Of a DNA stretch of 64,000 nucleotides, positions 38,884 to 47,596 are shown one piece after another (within the stretch, counting starts at the first letter, position 1; each line of letters begins with the position of its first letter). The DNA comes from Alphaproteobacteria bacterium (GTDB lineage Bacteria; Pseudomonadota; Alphaproteobacteria; Rhodobacterales; Rhodobacteraceae): the NCBI GenBank assembly GCA_030424865.1, contig JAUHVR010000005.1, positions 124,001-188,000 on the forward strand. The letters are read 5' to 3'. Below the pieces are notes generated by a model. That model had not been told where the DNA came from. It saw nothing but the letters and a program-made list of their open reading frames with translations, and searched no databases. Position numbers and translations under genes: made by a program.

Positions 38884-39880
38884 GTTTTCCATCAAGTCCA
38901 CCGTGGGATCTGCGCCCTGGATCTGGTCCTATGCTGCTGCCGCAGTGATGGCGCTGGTCACCATCACCTTCAGTCGGGCCTCTGGCGGGCTTGACCTGCT
39001 GACCGCATCCATGTCCTTTGCGACGTTCTTTGCGCTGACCGGCGTTGCCCAGCTTTTCGTCATCACTCTGGGGCCGGGCAATATCGACCTGTCGATTCCC
39101 GCCAACATCAATCTGTCAGCCGCGGTTGCGATGCAGGTCATGGGCGGTTCTGACACTATGGTCCTCATCGGCCTGCTGGCCGCAATGGCGGTCGGAAGCC
39201 TCGTCGGGCTTGGCAATTACCTGTTGATCGCCCTGCTGAAGATCCCCCCGATCATTGCCACCCTCGCGTCGAGCTTTGTCGTGCAATCGATCGCAATCGC
39301 CTATGCTGGCGGATATCGGGTGCAGCCCCCGCCAGGCCTGAAGGAGTTCGTGCGCGCAAAGATCGGACCCGTCCCCCTGATGGCGCTTGCCGCGATCCTC
39401 ATCACGATGTGTCTTGCCGTCCTGCTTCACAAAACGCCCTTTGGACGGGGCATAACGGCGCTGGGTCAGAACCCCACAGCCGCCAGACTGGCCAATATTG
39501 CCGTCGAACGCACGCGCGCGCTGACCTACGCGCTGGCTGCGACCATCGCCGCTTTCTGTGGCGTTCTGCTCGCGGCGTTCTCGGGGGGCAGCTCTCTGGA
39601 GATGGGGAACGAATACTTGCTGTCGTCCATCGCGGTCGTTGTGATCGGCGGAACCGCGATCACCGGAGGTCGTTCCTTTCTGTCTGGTGTCTGGGGCGCT
39701 TCATTCTTCCTGTTCCTTTTGATCACCATGCTCAACGCGCTTGGTGCTTCTCCGGGACTTCGGCTGATGATGATGGGTATCATCATTTGTCTGGTGGTCT
39801 TCCTGGCCAGTTTCAGGAATGCCGGGATCGGACAGGCGGTCTTCGCACCGCTGCTCAAAGCATCGAGGAGACCCAGATAA
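38873..39880 (+). CDS. Ribose-type ABC sugar transporter permease, second importer
   Basis: RbsC-family permease, 335 residues. ATG 38873 sits inside the end of the previous gene; a GTG 18 bases earlier in frame is possible. It has LGPGNIDLSIPANINLSAAV where most members have GGIDLSVG, and GGTAITGGRSFLSGVWGASF near the C-terminus. Its last base is shared with the ATG of the lactonase gene. Confidence 0.88.
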   Translation: MNTRFSIKSTVGSAPWIWSYAAAAVMALVTITFSRASGGLDLLTASMSFATFFALTGVAQLFVITLGPGNIDLSIPANINLSAAVAMQVMGGSDTMVLIGLLAAMAVGSLVGLGNYLLIALLKIPPIIATLASSFVVQSIAIAYAGGYRVQPPPGLKEFVRAKIGPVPLMALAAILITMCLAVLLHKTPFGRGITALGQNPTAARLANIAVERTRALTYALAATIAAFCGVLLAAFSGGSSLEMGNEYLLSSIAVVVIGGTAITGGRSFLSGVWGASFFLFLLITMLNALGASPGLRLMMMGIIICLVVFLASFRNAGIGQAVFAPLLKASRRPR

Positions 39881-40761
39881 TGGACCTGTTCGTTCTCAAA
39901 AACCTTGAAAACGACCTGGGCGAATGCCCGACCTGGGACGCGGGCCGCCAAAGGCTTTTTTGGACAGATATCCGCCAAAAGGTGCTTTATTCCTGCGCCT
40001 CGGACGGCATGGACCTTCAGCGGCACAAGACATCGAATTGGGTGGGTTCGTTTGTTTTGTGCAAGGACAGCACGCTCTTGCTGGGCAATCGCAAAGCGCT
40101 GACCGTGCTGGAAATCGCAACCGGGCAAGAAACGGATCACCTGGAGGTGGAAACCACTCTGCCCGGCAACAGGATCAATGACGGTCGATGTGACCATCAA
40201 GGGCGGTATTGGTTTGGCACGATGGACGACCGCGAAGATCGTGCCACCGGAAGCCTGTATTGCTGCGAGGCTGATGGCACGGCGTTAAAAATCACACGAG
40301 TTCTCTCGGATATCGGCACGCCGAACTGCCTGAGCTTCAGCCCGGATGGCCGTTTCCTGTACTTCGCAGACTCCCAGATTGGCGACGTTTGGCGCTATCG
40401 CCTCGATCCCGATGACCCAAAGGTGTTTGACCGCAGCCTGTTTTTTCCCGGAAGCGCTGCGCCGGGCGCACCGGACGGGGCGACCGTCGATGTCGATGGT
40501 TGCCACTGGCACACCCGCTATGGAGCGGGACAAGTGATCAGAGTGACCCCCGGTGGCAAGATAGATATGACCCTCACCTCCGAGGTACTGAACCTGACCG
40601 CCTGTGCCTTTGGTGGACGAAACATGGACACGCTTTTTGTGAGCTCGGCCTGCCAGCATATGTCAGAGGCCGAGAAAGCCGCCCAAGGGCACGCCGGATC
40701 CCTGTTCGCCTCTGAGACAAGGTTTCAGGGCATTGAAGAACCAACATTTGGACATGCGTGA
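39880..40761 (+). CDS. SMP-30/gluconolactonase family protein
   Basis: Six-bladed beta-propeller lactonase, 293 residues. Metal ligands expected in the family are visible: Glu in GECPTW, Asn in NRINDGRCD and Asp in PDGATVDVDG, along with NCLSFSPDGRFLYFADS. It hydrolyses aldonolactones to aldonic acids in the cytoplasm. In this cluster it would act after a C1 sugar dehydrogenase such as the aldo/keto reductase. It starts on the last base of the upstream permease and is the last gene of the rightward cluster. Confidence 0.9.
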   Translation: MDLFVLKNLENDLGECPTWDAGRQRLFWTDIRQKVLYSCASDGMDLQRHKTSNWVGSFVLCKDSTLLLGNRKALTVLEIATGQETDHLEVETTLPGNRINDGRCDHQGRYWFGTMDDREDRATGSLYCCEADGTALKITRVLSDIGTPNCLSFSPDGRFLYFADSQIGDVWRYRLDPDDPKVFDRSLFFPGSAAPGAPDGATVDVDGCHWHTRYGAGQVIRVTPGGKIDMTLTSEVLNLTACAFGGRNMDTLFVSSACQHMSEAEKAAQGHAGSLFASETRFQGIEEPTFGHA

Positions 40762-40768
40762 TCATATG

Positions 40769-40799
40769 TGAAGCAACAGGTACACCTGCCTTAGCTTCA
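40769..40799 (+). terminator. Hairpin at the end of the sugar cluster
   Basis: TGAAGC (40769-40774) pairs with GCTTCA (40794-40799), with an inner CAGGT/ACCTG pair (40777-40781, 40784-40788). It begins 8 bases after the lactonase stop. There is no T run, so termination strength is uncertain. Confidence 0.4.
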
Positions 40800-41190
40800 A
40801 GCTACTGATATCGTTACAAGTTCAGAGATGTTCAGCCCCGCATGGGGTCCGGGCCCTTCCGCGTGCTTCGAACCCGAAGGGCATGGCCTTGGTGGTTCGT
40901 GCTGCGGTCGTTGCGTTCATGCCCATCCGTCTGACTTACCCGCACCCTGATATGATCCGGCAACCTGCACGCCAGGTTCGGCCCGCTCAATCGTATTCGG
41001 GCGACATCAATGCGAAGCGTTGAAGGGAAATTGCCGTCGGCACCTCTGCTGTTGGCCTGCACAACTATGGCTTGACGCAACACAAAAAACCTTGATGTTG
41101 AATTGGTAGGGACAGCCTCAACCAAGCGAAACCGTCCTCGCTTGACGCCGGTCTGTACACCCCGTCGCTGAAGTTGGAAGAGAAGATGAA
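40800..41190. other. Spacer upstream of the SulP gene, no gene recognised
   Basis: About 390 bases with no recognised gene. Short open frames exist on both strands (for example 40882-41109 plus and 40832-41125 minus), but their translations are Cys/Arg/Trp-rich or featureless and match nothing I know. The promoter of the SulP gene should lie here; I found no convincing -35/-10 pair. Confidence 0.5.
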
Positions 41191-43350
41191 TTGACGCGTC
41201 TGTCCGTAGAAGTCTTCAGTGTTGCGCTGATTGCGGTCATGATTGTTGTCTTGTCGGTTTCCTTTGCGGCCATCGTTTTCAATGGACCTCTTGCGCCACT
41301 CCTGGATCGGGGGATCGGCACAACATTGATCGGGACCGCGATTTTTCTGACCGTGGGCGCATTTCTCTTTTCGTACCGGGGTATCATCTCAAACCCTCAG
41401 GATTTGACGGCGGTTCTTCTGGCGGGCGCGGCCGCGAATATTTCAATCTCCTTGCCAGAAGCATCAGAGGATGTGCTGACGGCGACAATTTTGGCGCTTC
41501 TGGCCAGCGCGGCAATTGTTTCCGGCGTCTTCATGTTGGCGATCGGCAAGCTGAAACTGAGCTATCTGATCCGGTTCATCCCCTATCCGGTCATGGGCGG
41601 GTTCCTCGCCGCAACAGGATATCTTCTTGTGGTTGGCGCGATTGGCATGCTGACCGACCAACCGCTGGATATCTGGTCCTTGGGATCGGTGTTTGATGGA
41701 CCGACGCTGATGCTCTGGCTGCCGTGGATCCTTGTGAGCGCCGGGATCGCTGTTGTCACAAGGCTCACCAACAACCCATACGCGCTTCCCGGCTGCCTTG
41801 GCGTGACCTGTGCAGGTTTCTTTGCTCTGTTCCTGCTTCCTGGCTGGGGGATAGAAGAAGCCCGTTCAAGCGGGCTTTTGCTTGGGCCCTTCGGCTCTGG
41901 TGGTTTTGTGGGGGATCTTCATGTCGGAATGATTTTCATGCCGAAGTGGGATCTGGTTCTGGAACAAGGCACAACACTCATTGCAGTGGTCATCATGACC
42001 TACCTCGGGTCTGCCCTGAACCTATCCGGCATCGAACTGGCCATTAAGAAGCAATTCGATGCGGACAAGGATTTCGTGGCGATCGGTGTGTCGAACATTC
42101 TTGCCGGCCCGTCCGGAGGCGTCATGGGCTTTCCCGGCTTCGCGGCCAGCGTTCTGGCGCATCGGCTGAGATTGCGGCAAACGATCAGCGGGCTGGCGGT
42201 GGCCGCCATCTGCGCCGCCGTCGCGCTTGCTGGTGCCGAACTGCTTGAGATGCTGCCGCGTGGGCTTTTTGGCGCGTTGATCGGATACCTCGGGCTGGAT
42301 TTGCTGATCACCTGGCTCTGGGGCGAACGCGCCCGCCTGATGGCGCGGGATTACTCGATCGTCGTTCTCATTCTGGTCGTATCCGCAGTGTTTGGTTTTC
42401 TCGAGGCGCTGGCCGTCGGCATTGCGGTATCGGTCGTGTTGTTCGTCATCGCATACGCCCAACAGGACTTTGTTCGTCTCAGGACGAACCTGTCGTTGCG
42501 CCGCTCCACGATTGAACGGGACCTCGCTGAACTGGATCAGTTGGTGCGGCATGGAAATCGCGTTCGTATTCTGGAGTTCAGCGCCTATCTGTTTTTTGGC
42601 AGCGCCGCGCGGCTGCGGGAAATGGTTGGCCGGGAAATTGCGGACTCGGATCCGAAGATCGAAACGCTGATTCTTGATTTCACAAGGGTGCAGGGCATTG
42701 ATCCTTCAGCGGCGCACAGCCTTGGACTGGTCCGCGAGACCTGCAACGCGAAAGGGGTCGAGTTGGTGCTGTCGGGGCTTACCGGTCAAAACCGGGAAAC
42801 AATGCGGCGCTTTACAGGGGGGCAACAGTCGCCCGATGGCGGGCTTGAATTTGTATCGCTCGACGCCGCTCTGGAAGCTGCCGAAGAGCGCATACTTGAT
42901 GAACATCTTTCAGATGGCGGCGCCAGATCATTTCATCAGGTGCTGGTACAACGGAACCCCGATTTCGATCTGGAGCGTGAGTTCGAAAAGGTTTCGGTTC
43001 CGGCAGGCGAAAAGCTTTTCAGTTTGGGAGAGCAAAGCGATGAGATGTACATTCTTATCGAGGGTATTGCCAATGTTTCGATCCCGACAGGCGAGGACTC
43101 TTTTGCAATTGTTGCCCGACTTCGTCCGGGTGCCCTGATAGGCGAGATTGCATATTACGGAGACGCCCTGCGCAGCGCGGATGTGATCGCAAAAACCGAC
43201 GCCACGTTGCTGCGCATCGACAGGGACGTGCTGCAGAAAATTGAACGCAGCGACCCGAAATTCGTGGCCAGTTTCCTGGGGATCGCGGCGATGTACCTGT
43301 CGCGGCGCATGGACCGGTCGACCCGGCTGTTGAGTGCGGTCCTGGACTGA
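41191..43350 (+). CDS. SulP/SLC26-family anion transporter with STAS and cyclic-nucleotide-binding domains
   Basis: Inner-membrane anion transporter, 719 residues. Roughly residues 5-440 are membrane helices, including LIRFIPYPVMGGFLAATGYL and the cation/anion core around GFPGFAASVLAHR. A STAS domain follows (about 460-570; LILDFTRVQGIDPSAAHSL), then a CAP-type cNMP-binding domain (about 590-710) with the phosphate-cassette residues Gly651-Glu652 and Arg661 (IGEIAYYGDALRSADVIA). The only in-frame start is a TTG at 41191, as an in-frame stop lies at 41143. Substrates in the family include sulfate, bicarbonate and dicarboxylates. It is convergent with a nucleotide cyclase 24 bases away, which suggests cyclic-nucleotide control. 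Confidence 0.88.
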   Translation: MTRLSVEVFSVALIAVMIVVLSVSFAAIVFNGPLAPLLDRGIGTTLIGTAIFLTVGAFLFSYRGIISNPQDLTAVLLAGAAANISISLPEASEDVLTATILALLASAAIVSGVFMLAIGKLKLSYLIRFIPYPVMGGFLAATGYLLVVGAIGMLTDQPLDIWSLGSVFDGPTLMLWLPWILVSAGIAVVTRLTNNPYALPGCLGVTCAGFFALFLLPGWGIEEARSSGLLLGPFGSGGFVGDLHVGMIFMPKWDLVLEQGTTLIAVVIMTYLGSALNLSGIELAIKKQFDADKDFVAIGVSNILAGPSGGVMGFPGFAASVLAHRLRLRQTISGLAVAAICAAVALAGAELLEMLPRGLFGALIGYLGLDLLITWLWGERARLMARDYSIVVLILVVSAVFGFLEALAVGIAVSVVLFVIAYAQQDFVRLRTNLSLRRSTIERDLAELDQLVRHGNRVRILEFSAYLFFGSAARLREMVGREIADSDPKIETLILDFTRVQGIDPSAAHSLGLVRETCNAKGVELVLSGLTGQNRETMRRFTGGQQSPDGGLEFVSLDAALEAAEERILDEHLSDGGARSFHQVLVQRNPDFDLEREFEKVSVPAGEKLFSLGEQSDEMYILIEGIANVSIPTGEDSFAIVARLRPGALIGEIAYYGDALRSADVIAKTDATLLRIDRDVLQKIERSDPKFVASFLGIAAMYLSRRMDRSTRLLSAVLD

Positions 43351-43374
43351 AGAGCCAAATACCGGGGACATGCT

Positions 43375-46300
43375 CTATCCGGTTGCAGCCGTTTTGGTGC
43401 GCGGCTCGTAGCGTTCCATCAGTTTCGATCGATGGACATCTTCGCGCCAGGCGCTGTCGTGATCATATCCAGCTTCGGTCATCGACCTGACAAGCTTGTC
43501 AAACGTTTGACGCCAGATGCGAAAGGTGGCCCTTGCCTGTTCGTGCTGCCCGACACGCTCCAAAAGATCGCACAACAAGCAAAACGTCAGCGACTCGGGG
43601 AACGGGGGCCGTTGCGACGGGTTGGCGTGTTCGCGCAGGCATTGTTCCAGGTAGCCGCAGGCGGAGTGTGCCGCAACCGAGGCTGCGTTTTGGTCCCCTT
43701 CCGACCAAAACAACAGGCCACGAAGCGCCTGGTGAACCGCACGAAGTTCGGCGGCGTCGCCAACATACATGGCGTAGCGCGTCCGCAGCGGGTCTTGCGA
43801 CGCAAGCGTCCTGCCCATGTCATTGATCATGTCCAGACCACGTGAATTGTCGCTGCTGTGCAGATACCCACAGGCGATCAGGGACTGCATCTTTGCAATG
43901 TCAAAGGTAAAGCCTGCTTCCATCAGCCTTGGCAGATAACGGTCAGAGGCTTCGCGCATCCAACCGTCGTCGCCGCGCAACGCCGATATCGTGACTTTCA
44001 GGTGTTCGGCATAAAAGGGCTGTACGGATTTTGTCTTCTTCGCTTGGGCCAGATTTTTCTGGACCAGAGGCCACGCCTCATCAAACAGACCGCAAGTAAT
44101 CAGGCCGCCGACTTGATCGTCAACCAAGACCAGATATTCCCGCATGTTGTTGATCTCGCGCGCCGATGACATGCCTTGTTCGTAATGGTGCCGTGCAGTG
44201 CGCCAGTCGAGTTTTTCTCGTGCGATGGCGGCCAGAGACCTGTGCAACAAGGGACTGTGTGCAAAGTCGCCGGCATCCATCGAGGCTTGCAGCACCTGTT
44301 TGCATAGGGTCTCGGCCGTATCCAGATCCCCCTGGCGGCGGGCGATCGAGGCAAGACGGTTTTTCGTCGAAAGAACCTCTTGGGGCACCGGTCCGATGGC
44401 CAAGGCTTTTTCGTAATATGACTTTGCCAGAGGATCATCGACATAGCGGTAGATGTGGCCAAGAGTTGAATAGGCTGACGCTATAGCCGTGGACTGACCA
44501 GATTTTTGCGCGTGTTCCAGTGCTGCATTTGCTGACGCGAGCTCTGCTGCAGGGTCTGGCGATTTGTCCGCGAAATGCTGGTTCATACACAGCTGTCTGA
44601 AAAAATCCGACGCCTCGACAGTTCCGTGCAGCGAAGGGTCAAGGTTCTTGGCAATGGCTGTCCCCAAGGACACTCCGACATGCATGTCCCCCACAACAAA
44701 ATGGTAGCTTTGCAGACGCGTTGCCGCCCTTAGCCGCTCCATCGGGCCCAGCGCGTCCGCCCATTTCTCTTGACGTTCGATGTTTTGCAGCTGTCGGCGA
44801 AAATCTCCGGTACGGCGAAGCGCCTCGGCCAATCGATCCCCAAGCTCGAATTTTTCGATCGTCGCGCCGGGTTCCGACAGTTCTATTGCGCGGTCCAGGT
44901 ATGCAATCAACTCGGTTCGCTGATAGGCCTTTTCAGCCTTGTCCGCGGCAACCAGATACAGTGAGCGGGCGCGGTCCTTGTGGCCGGCTTTGTCGAAATG
45001 AACTGCCAGAACGCCCGGCTCAACCCGACTGTCCGCCTCCAGGACCTCGGCGGCATGCGCGTGAAGCTCTGTGCGCCGGGCCATGATCTGCATGGAATAA
45101 GCCGCATCGCGTGTCAGGGCATGTCCGAAGACAAGCCCGCCATCTGCTCTTTGCGCCCAAAGCCCGGACCGCAATATCTCGTCGCTGGCATCTTCCAGAC
45201 CCCGGGCGGAAATCAGATCCTTCCGGGCCACGTCGAACAGCGTCGACACATCAAATTCGGTTCCAAGAACTGCGCCAATTGCGACCAGATCCCGCGCTGT
45301 CTGGCTGAGTTTGTCTATCCGGGCAATGAGCAGCGTCCCGACATCCCCGGGCACCTGCATTTGGTCGAATTTTTGCGCGAGGTGCCAGACACCGGCGACG
45401 TGTTCCAAAAGCCCCCGCTCGCGGAGAAACCTCAGAACCTGGGTCCCGAAAAGGGGATTGCCCTGCGAACGTTCACGAACCAACGACAAGACACCACCGC
45501 TTGCAGGTCCTTTGAGCTGTGTTTCAACCAGCTCTTTCAGGTCACTGCCGCTGATTGGCTGAAGGTCCAAGACAGATTGTACGGCGTCTGCGTCCAGTTC
45601 GTGTTCTGTCGGTCGAGTGGTCAGTATCACCGCGAGTTTCAGGCGCGTCGCGGAACCACGCGCCCGGCGGATAAGTCGCAACAACACCGGCCGGCTGTCG
45701 TCGTCCAGCCAATGCGCATCTTCGATGACCAGCACTGTTGGCTTTGCCATTGCCAATACCTGGATGACGACAAGGATGGCCGAAACCGAGTTCGCCAGTC
45801 GGGCTTTGGGCTCGATCCCTTCAAGGGCGGACCCGGCACCGGGTCGTCCCAGAATGTCCGCAACATACGGCTCAAAGCGCAACAGATCAGATCGCAGATC
45901 GGGGTCGTCACAAGCCTCTGATATCCGGGCCAACCGACGCGAAAAAACGGCTTTGCTGGCCAGCGCATCCGGACCGAACAATGTCCGCAGAACACGCCGG
46001 AATGGTTCAAGCGAGGTCTGAATCAGCGGATCGCAATATGTTTGCAGCCATTCGGTTCCATCAAGACTTTGGTGCCTTGTTCGGATGTGATCGATGAGAT
46101 GGCTCTTTCCAACGCCCGCCTCGCCACGGATGACGAAAGCGCCCTTGCTGCCTTCGGTCTTGAGTTTTTCCAGATGATCGGCCACCGCCTTGGTGCTGTC
46201 CGCCCGTCCGACCAGCGGGCTATCATAGGCGACGCGCCTGTCGCGATGACGTGCCTTTATCGCAAAAACCTTTTCGGGGTCTTTGAAGCCCTTGAACAGA

Positions 46301-47484
46301 TGCTCGCCCGCATCTTCGATTTCAAAGCCGCCTGCCGCGCGTGCCGCTATTGCGGCATCCCCCCAAATCGCGCCGCGTGGCGCTTTGGACATAAGGCGCG
46401 CCGCCAAGTTCGTGGGCTGACCGAAACCCGCAAATTCCGCGTATCGGTCAGACCCGATGAAACCCGTAAACGCAACGCCAAGACTTAGACCCACGGCCAC
46501 GTCCAGAGGGCTGTTGATCGTCAGGTTGATCGCGAAATTTATCGCGCGCGAGACGTCGTGTTCCTGAGCGTCGGGCGCCCCCCAGAACTGAAATACCGTC
46601 ACCCCCTTGTCGCCGATGTTCAATCGGGTGCCGATCCCCCCCCAGCGTTCCCTTGTGGCCATGAAACACGCGTTGAATTCTTCAAGGTCCCGGCCATCTT
46701 CTGCACCTTCAATCCTGACAAACATGCTGACGACTTGCCGGAACTCTCCGGGAATGCGGCGCGAAACCAAAGCCGCTGGAAGAAAGGGCGCGGTTCGCTC
46801 AGGTTGCATCTGGATCAGCGGTGGCGCGGCCGGGACATCCGGCGCCCGACCTCTTTCAACTCGAACAAACGCCGGATCGTCGGGAAGCGGTTCGCCGGTC
46901 GTCGTGGACATGCCGCGAAAAGAAGAGTGGGCAACAATCTCGCCCGGCGCGGAACGTTCCTGCGCGTCCACGCTGTGCGTGATCGGGGGGCCGTCAAAAC
47001 AAAACGCGGCGCTGCCGTCGCCTGCATTGGAAAAAATGCGCCAACTGACCTTGCCTTCGGCAAGGCCCAGTCGGGCCGTGAATGTCCAGTCGCCGGACCT
47101 GATGGGGCTTTCATGGAGAAAGGCCTGGATTGCGCGCGCGCAAGGCAATGCCTGTTCGGCCGAGGTGTCTGGAAATATGGCCGTCACACTGTCACCAGAG
47201 ATGTTTTCGACGAAACCGCCAAATGCAAAAATCATCTCCAGCGCTTCAGAAAAGAACTGGCCCATGACCTCGGCCAGCACTTCTGCGCCGTGGTCCGAAT
47301 TTTGCGTCAATTGGCTGGAAAGCGCGCTGAAGCCGACTGTGTCAATGAACAGGACAGCCGCGTGAATGCGCCCATGCCTGTCGCCGGCCCAATATCTGTC
47401 GAGCACAAAAGCCGGAACCAACTGCCGCCTTGGTTCGTCGCGCAAGCTAGCCGCCCCTTCAGATACCCAAGTCCCCGTCGACAT
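43375..47484 (-). CDS. Class III nucleotide cyclase with tandem catalytic domains, AAA ATPase and helical repeats (soluble adenylyl cyclase-like)
   Basis: Very large cytoplasmic protein, 1369 residues from ATG 47484 (GTG at 47523 is the alternative; neither has a clear ribosome binding site). Cyclase domain 1 (about 40-190) has both metal-binding aspartates, Asp48 in LFIDTVGFS and Asp98 in NISGDSVTAIF, but a degraded Asn/Arg segment. Domain 2 (about 245-410) lacks the first Asp (SMFVRIEG) but has IGDKGVTVFQFWG and the transition-state Asn359/Arg363 in GFGQPTNLAARLM. An ATPase follows (Walker A GEAGVGKS at 454-461, Walker B VLVIEDAHWLD), then TPR-like helices to the end. This matches the layout of mammalian soluble adenylyl cyclase. 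It lies just after idi in the same direction. Confidence 0.88.
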   Translation of the reverse strand: MSTGTWVSEGAASLRDEPRRQLVPAFVLDRYWAGDRHGRIHAAVLFIDTVGFSALSSQLTQNSDHGAEVLAEVMGQFFSEALEMIFAFGGFVENISGDSVTAIFPDTSAEQALPCARAIQAFLHESPIRSGDWTFTARLGLAEGKVSWRIFSNAGDGSAAFCFDGPPITHSVDAQERSAPGEIVAHSSFRGMSTTTGEPLPDDPAFVRVERGRAPDVPAAPPLIQMQPERTAPFLPAALVSRRIPGEFRQVVSMFVRIEGAEDGRDLEEFNACFMATRERWGGIGTRLNIGDKGVTVFQFWGAPDAQEHDVSRAINFAINLTINSPLDVAVGLSLGVAFTGFIGSDRYAEFAGFGQPTNLAARLMSKAPRGAIWGDAAIAARAAGGFEIEDAGEHLFKGFKDPEKVFAIKARHRDRRVAYDSPLVGRADSTKAVADHLEKLKTEGSKGAFVIRGEAGVGKSHLIDHIRTRHQSLDGTEWLQTYCDPLIQTSLEPFRRVLRTLFGPDALASKAVFSRRLARISEACDDPDLRSDLLRFEPYVADILGRPGAGSALEGIEPKARLANSVSAILVVIQVLAMAKPTVLVIEDAHWLDDDSRPVLLRLIRRARGSATRLKLAVILTTRPTEHELDADAVQSVLDLQPISGSDLKELVETQLKGPASGGVLSLVRERSQGNPLFGTQVLRFLRERGLLEHVAGVWHLAQKFDQMQVPGDVGTLLIARIDKLSQTARDLVAIGAVLGTEFDVSTLFDVARKDLISARGLEDASDEILRSGLWAQRADGGLVFGHALTRDAAYSMQIMARRTELHAHAAEVLEADSRVEPGVLAVHFDKAGHKDRARSLYLVAADKAEKAYQRTELIAYLDRAIELSEPGATIEKFELGDRLAEALRRTGDFRRQLQNIERQEKWADALGPMERLRAATRLQSYHFVVGDMHVGVSLGTAIAKNLDPSLHGTVEASDFFRQLCMNQHFADKSPDPAAELASANAALEHAQKSGQSTAIASAYSTLGHIYRYVDDPLAKSYYEKALAIGPVPQEVLSTKNRLASIARRQGDLDTAETLCKQVLQASMDAGDFAHSPLLHRSLAAIAREKLDWRTARHHYEQGMSSAREINNMREYLVLVDDQVGGLITCGLFDEAWPLVQKNLAQAKKTKSVQPFYAEHLKVTISALRGDDGWMREASDRYLPRLMEAGFTFDIAKMQSLIACGYLHSSDNSRGLDMINDMGRTLASQDPLRTRYAMYVGDAAELRAVHQALRGLLFWSEGDQNAASVAAHSACGYLEQCLREHANPSQRPPFPESLTFCLLCDLLERVGQHEQARATFRIWRQTFDKLVRSMTEAGYDHDSAWREDVHRSKLMERYEPRTKTAATG

Positions 47485-47517
47485 TAGTAGAAGCCGGGGC
47501 TTCGGTCTAGCGAACCT

Positions 47518-47542
47518 GATCACCCGGGCCGACGCGGTGATC
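47518..47542. terminator. Inverted repeat between idi and the cyclase gene
   Basis: GATCACC (47518-47524) and GGTGATC (47536-47542) form a 7-base stem with an 11-base GC-rich loop. A second small hairpin-forming stretch, GAAGCC-GG-GGCTTC, lies at 47490-47503. They sit in the 112 bases between the idi stop and the cyclase ATG. They may end the photosynthesis transcript or control readthrough; no T run follows. Confidence 0.4.
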
Positions 47543-47596
47543 CCGGGGTGCGTTGTTGAAATCGCGCCAACACGACCCTCTGATAATCACACGAGG

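Noticed and set aside
40832-41125. Open frame of 97 codons on the minus strand (and a 75-codon frame on the plus strand at 40882-41109)
   Set aside because: No recognisable motif, no ribosome binding site, odd composition; treated as spacer.
41186-41194. ATG at 41186 as the SulP start
   Set aside because: It is out of frame and hits a stop after two codons; the TTG at 41191 is the only start in the correct frame.
47485-47523. GTG start at 47523 for the large cyclase, adding 13 residues
   Set aside because: It lies inside the inverted repeat and has no ribosome binding site; the added residues are not family-like. The ATG at 47484 also lacks a strong site, so this is a preference, not a certainty.
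47560-47590. TGT...ACA spacing near idi's 3' end as another PpsR box
   Set aside because: The spacer is 13 bases, not 12, and it lies downstream of idi, not at a photosynthesis promoter.
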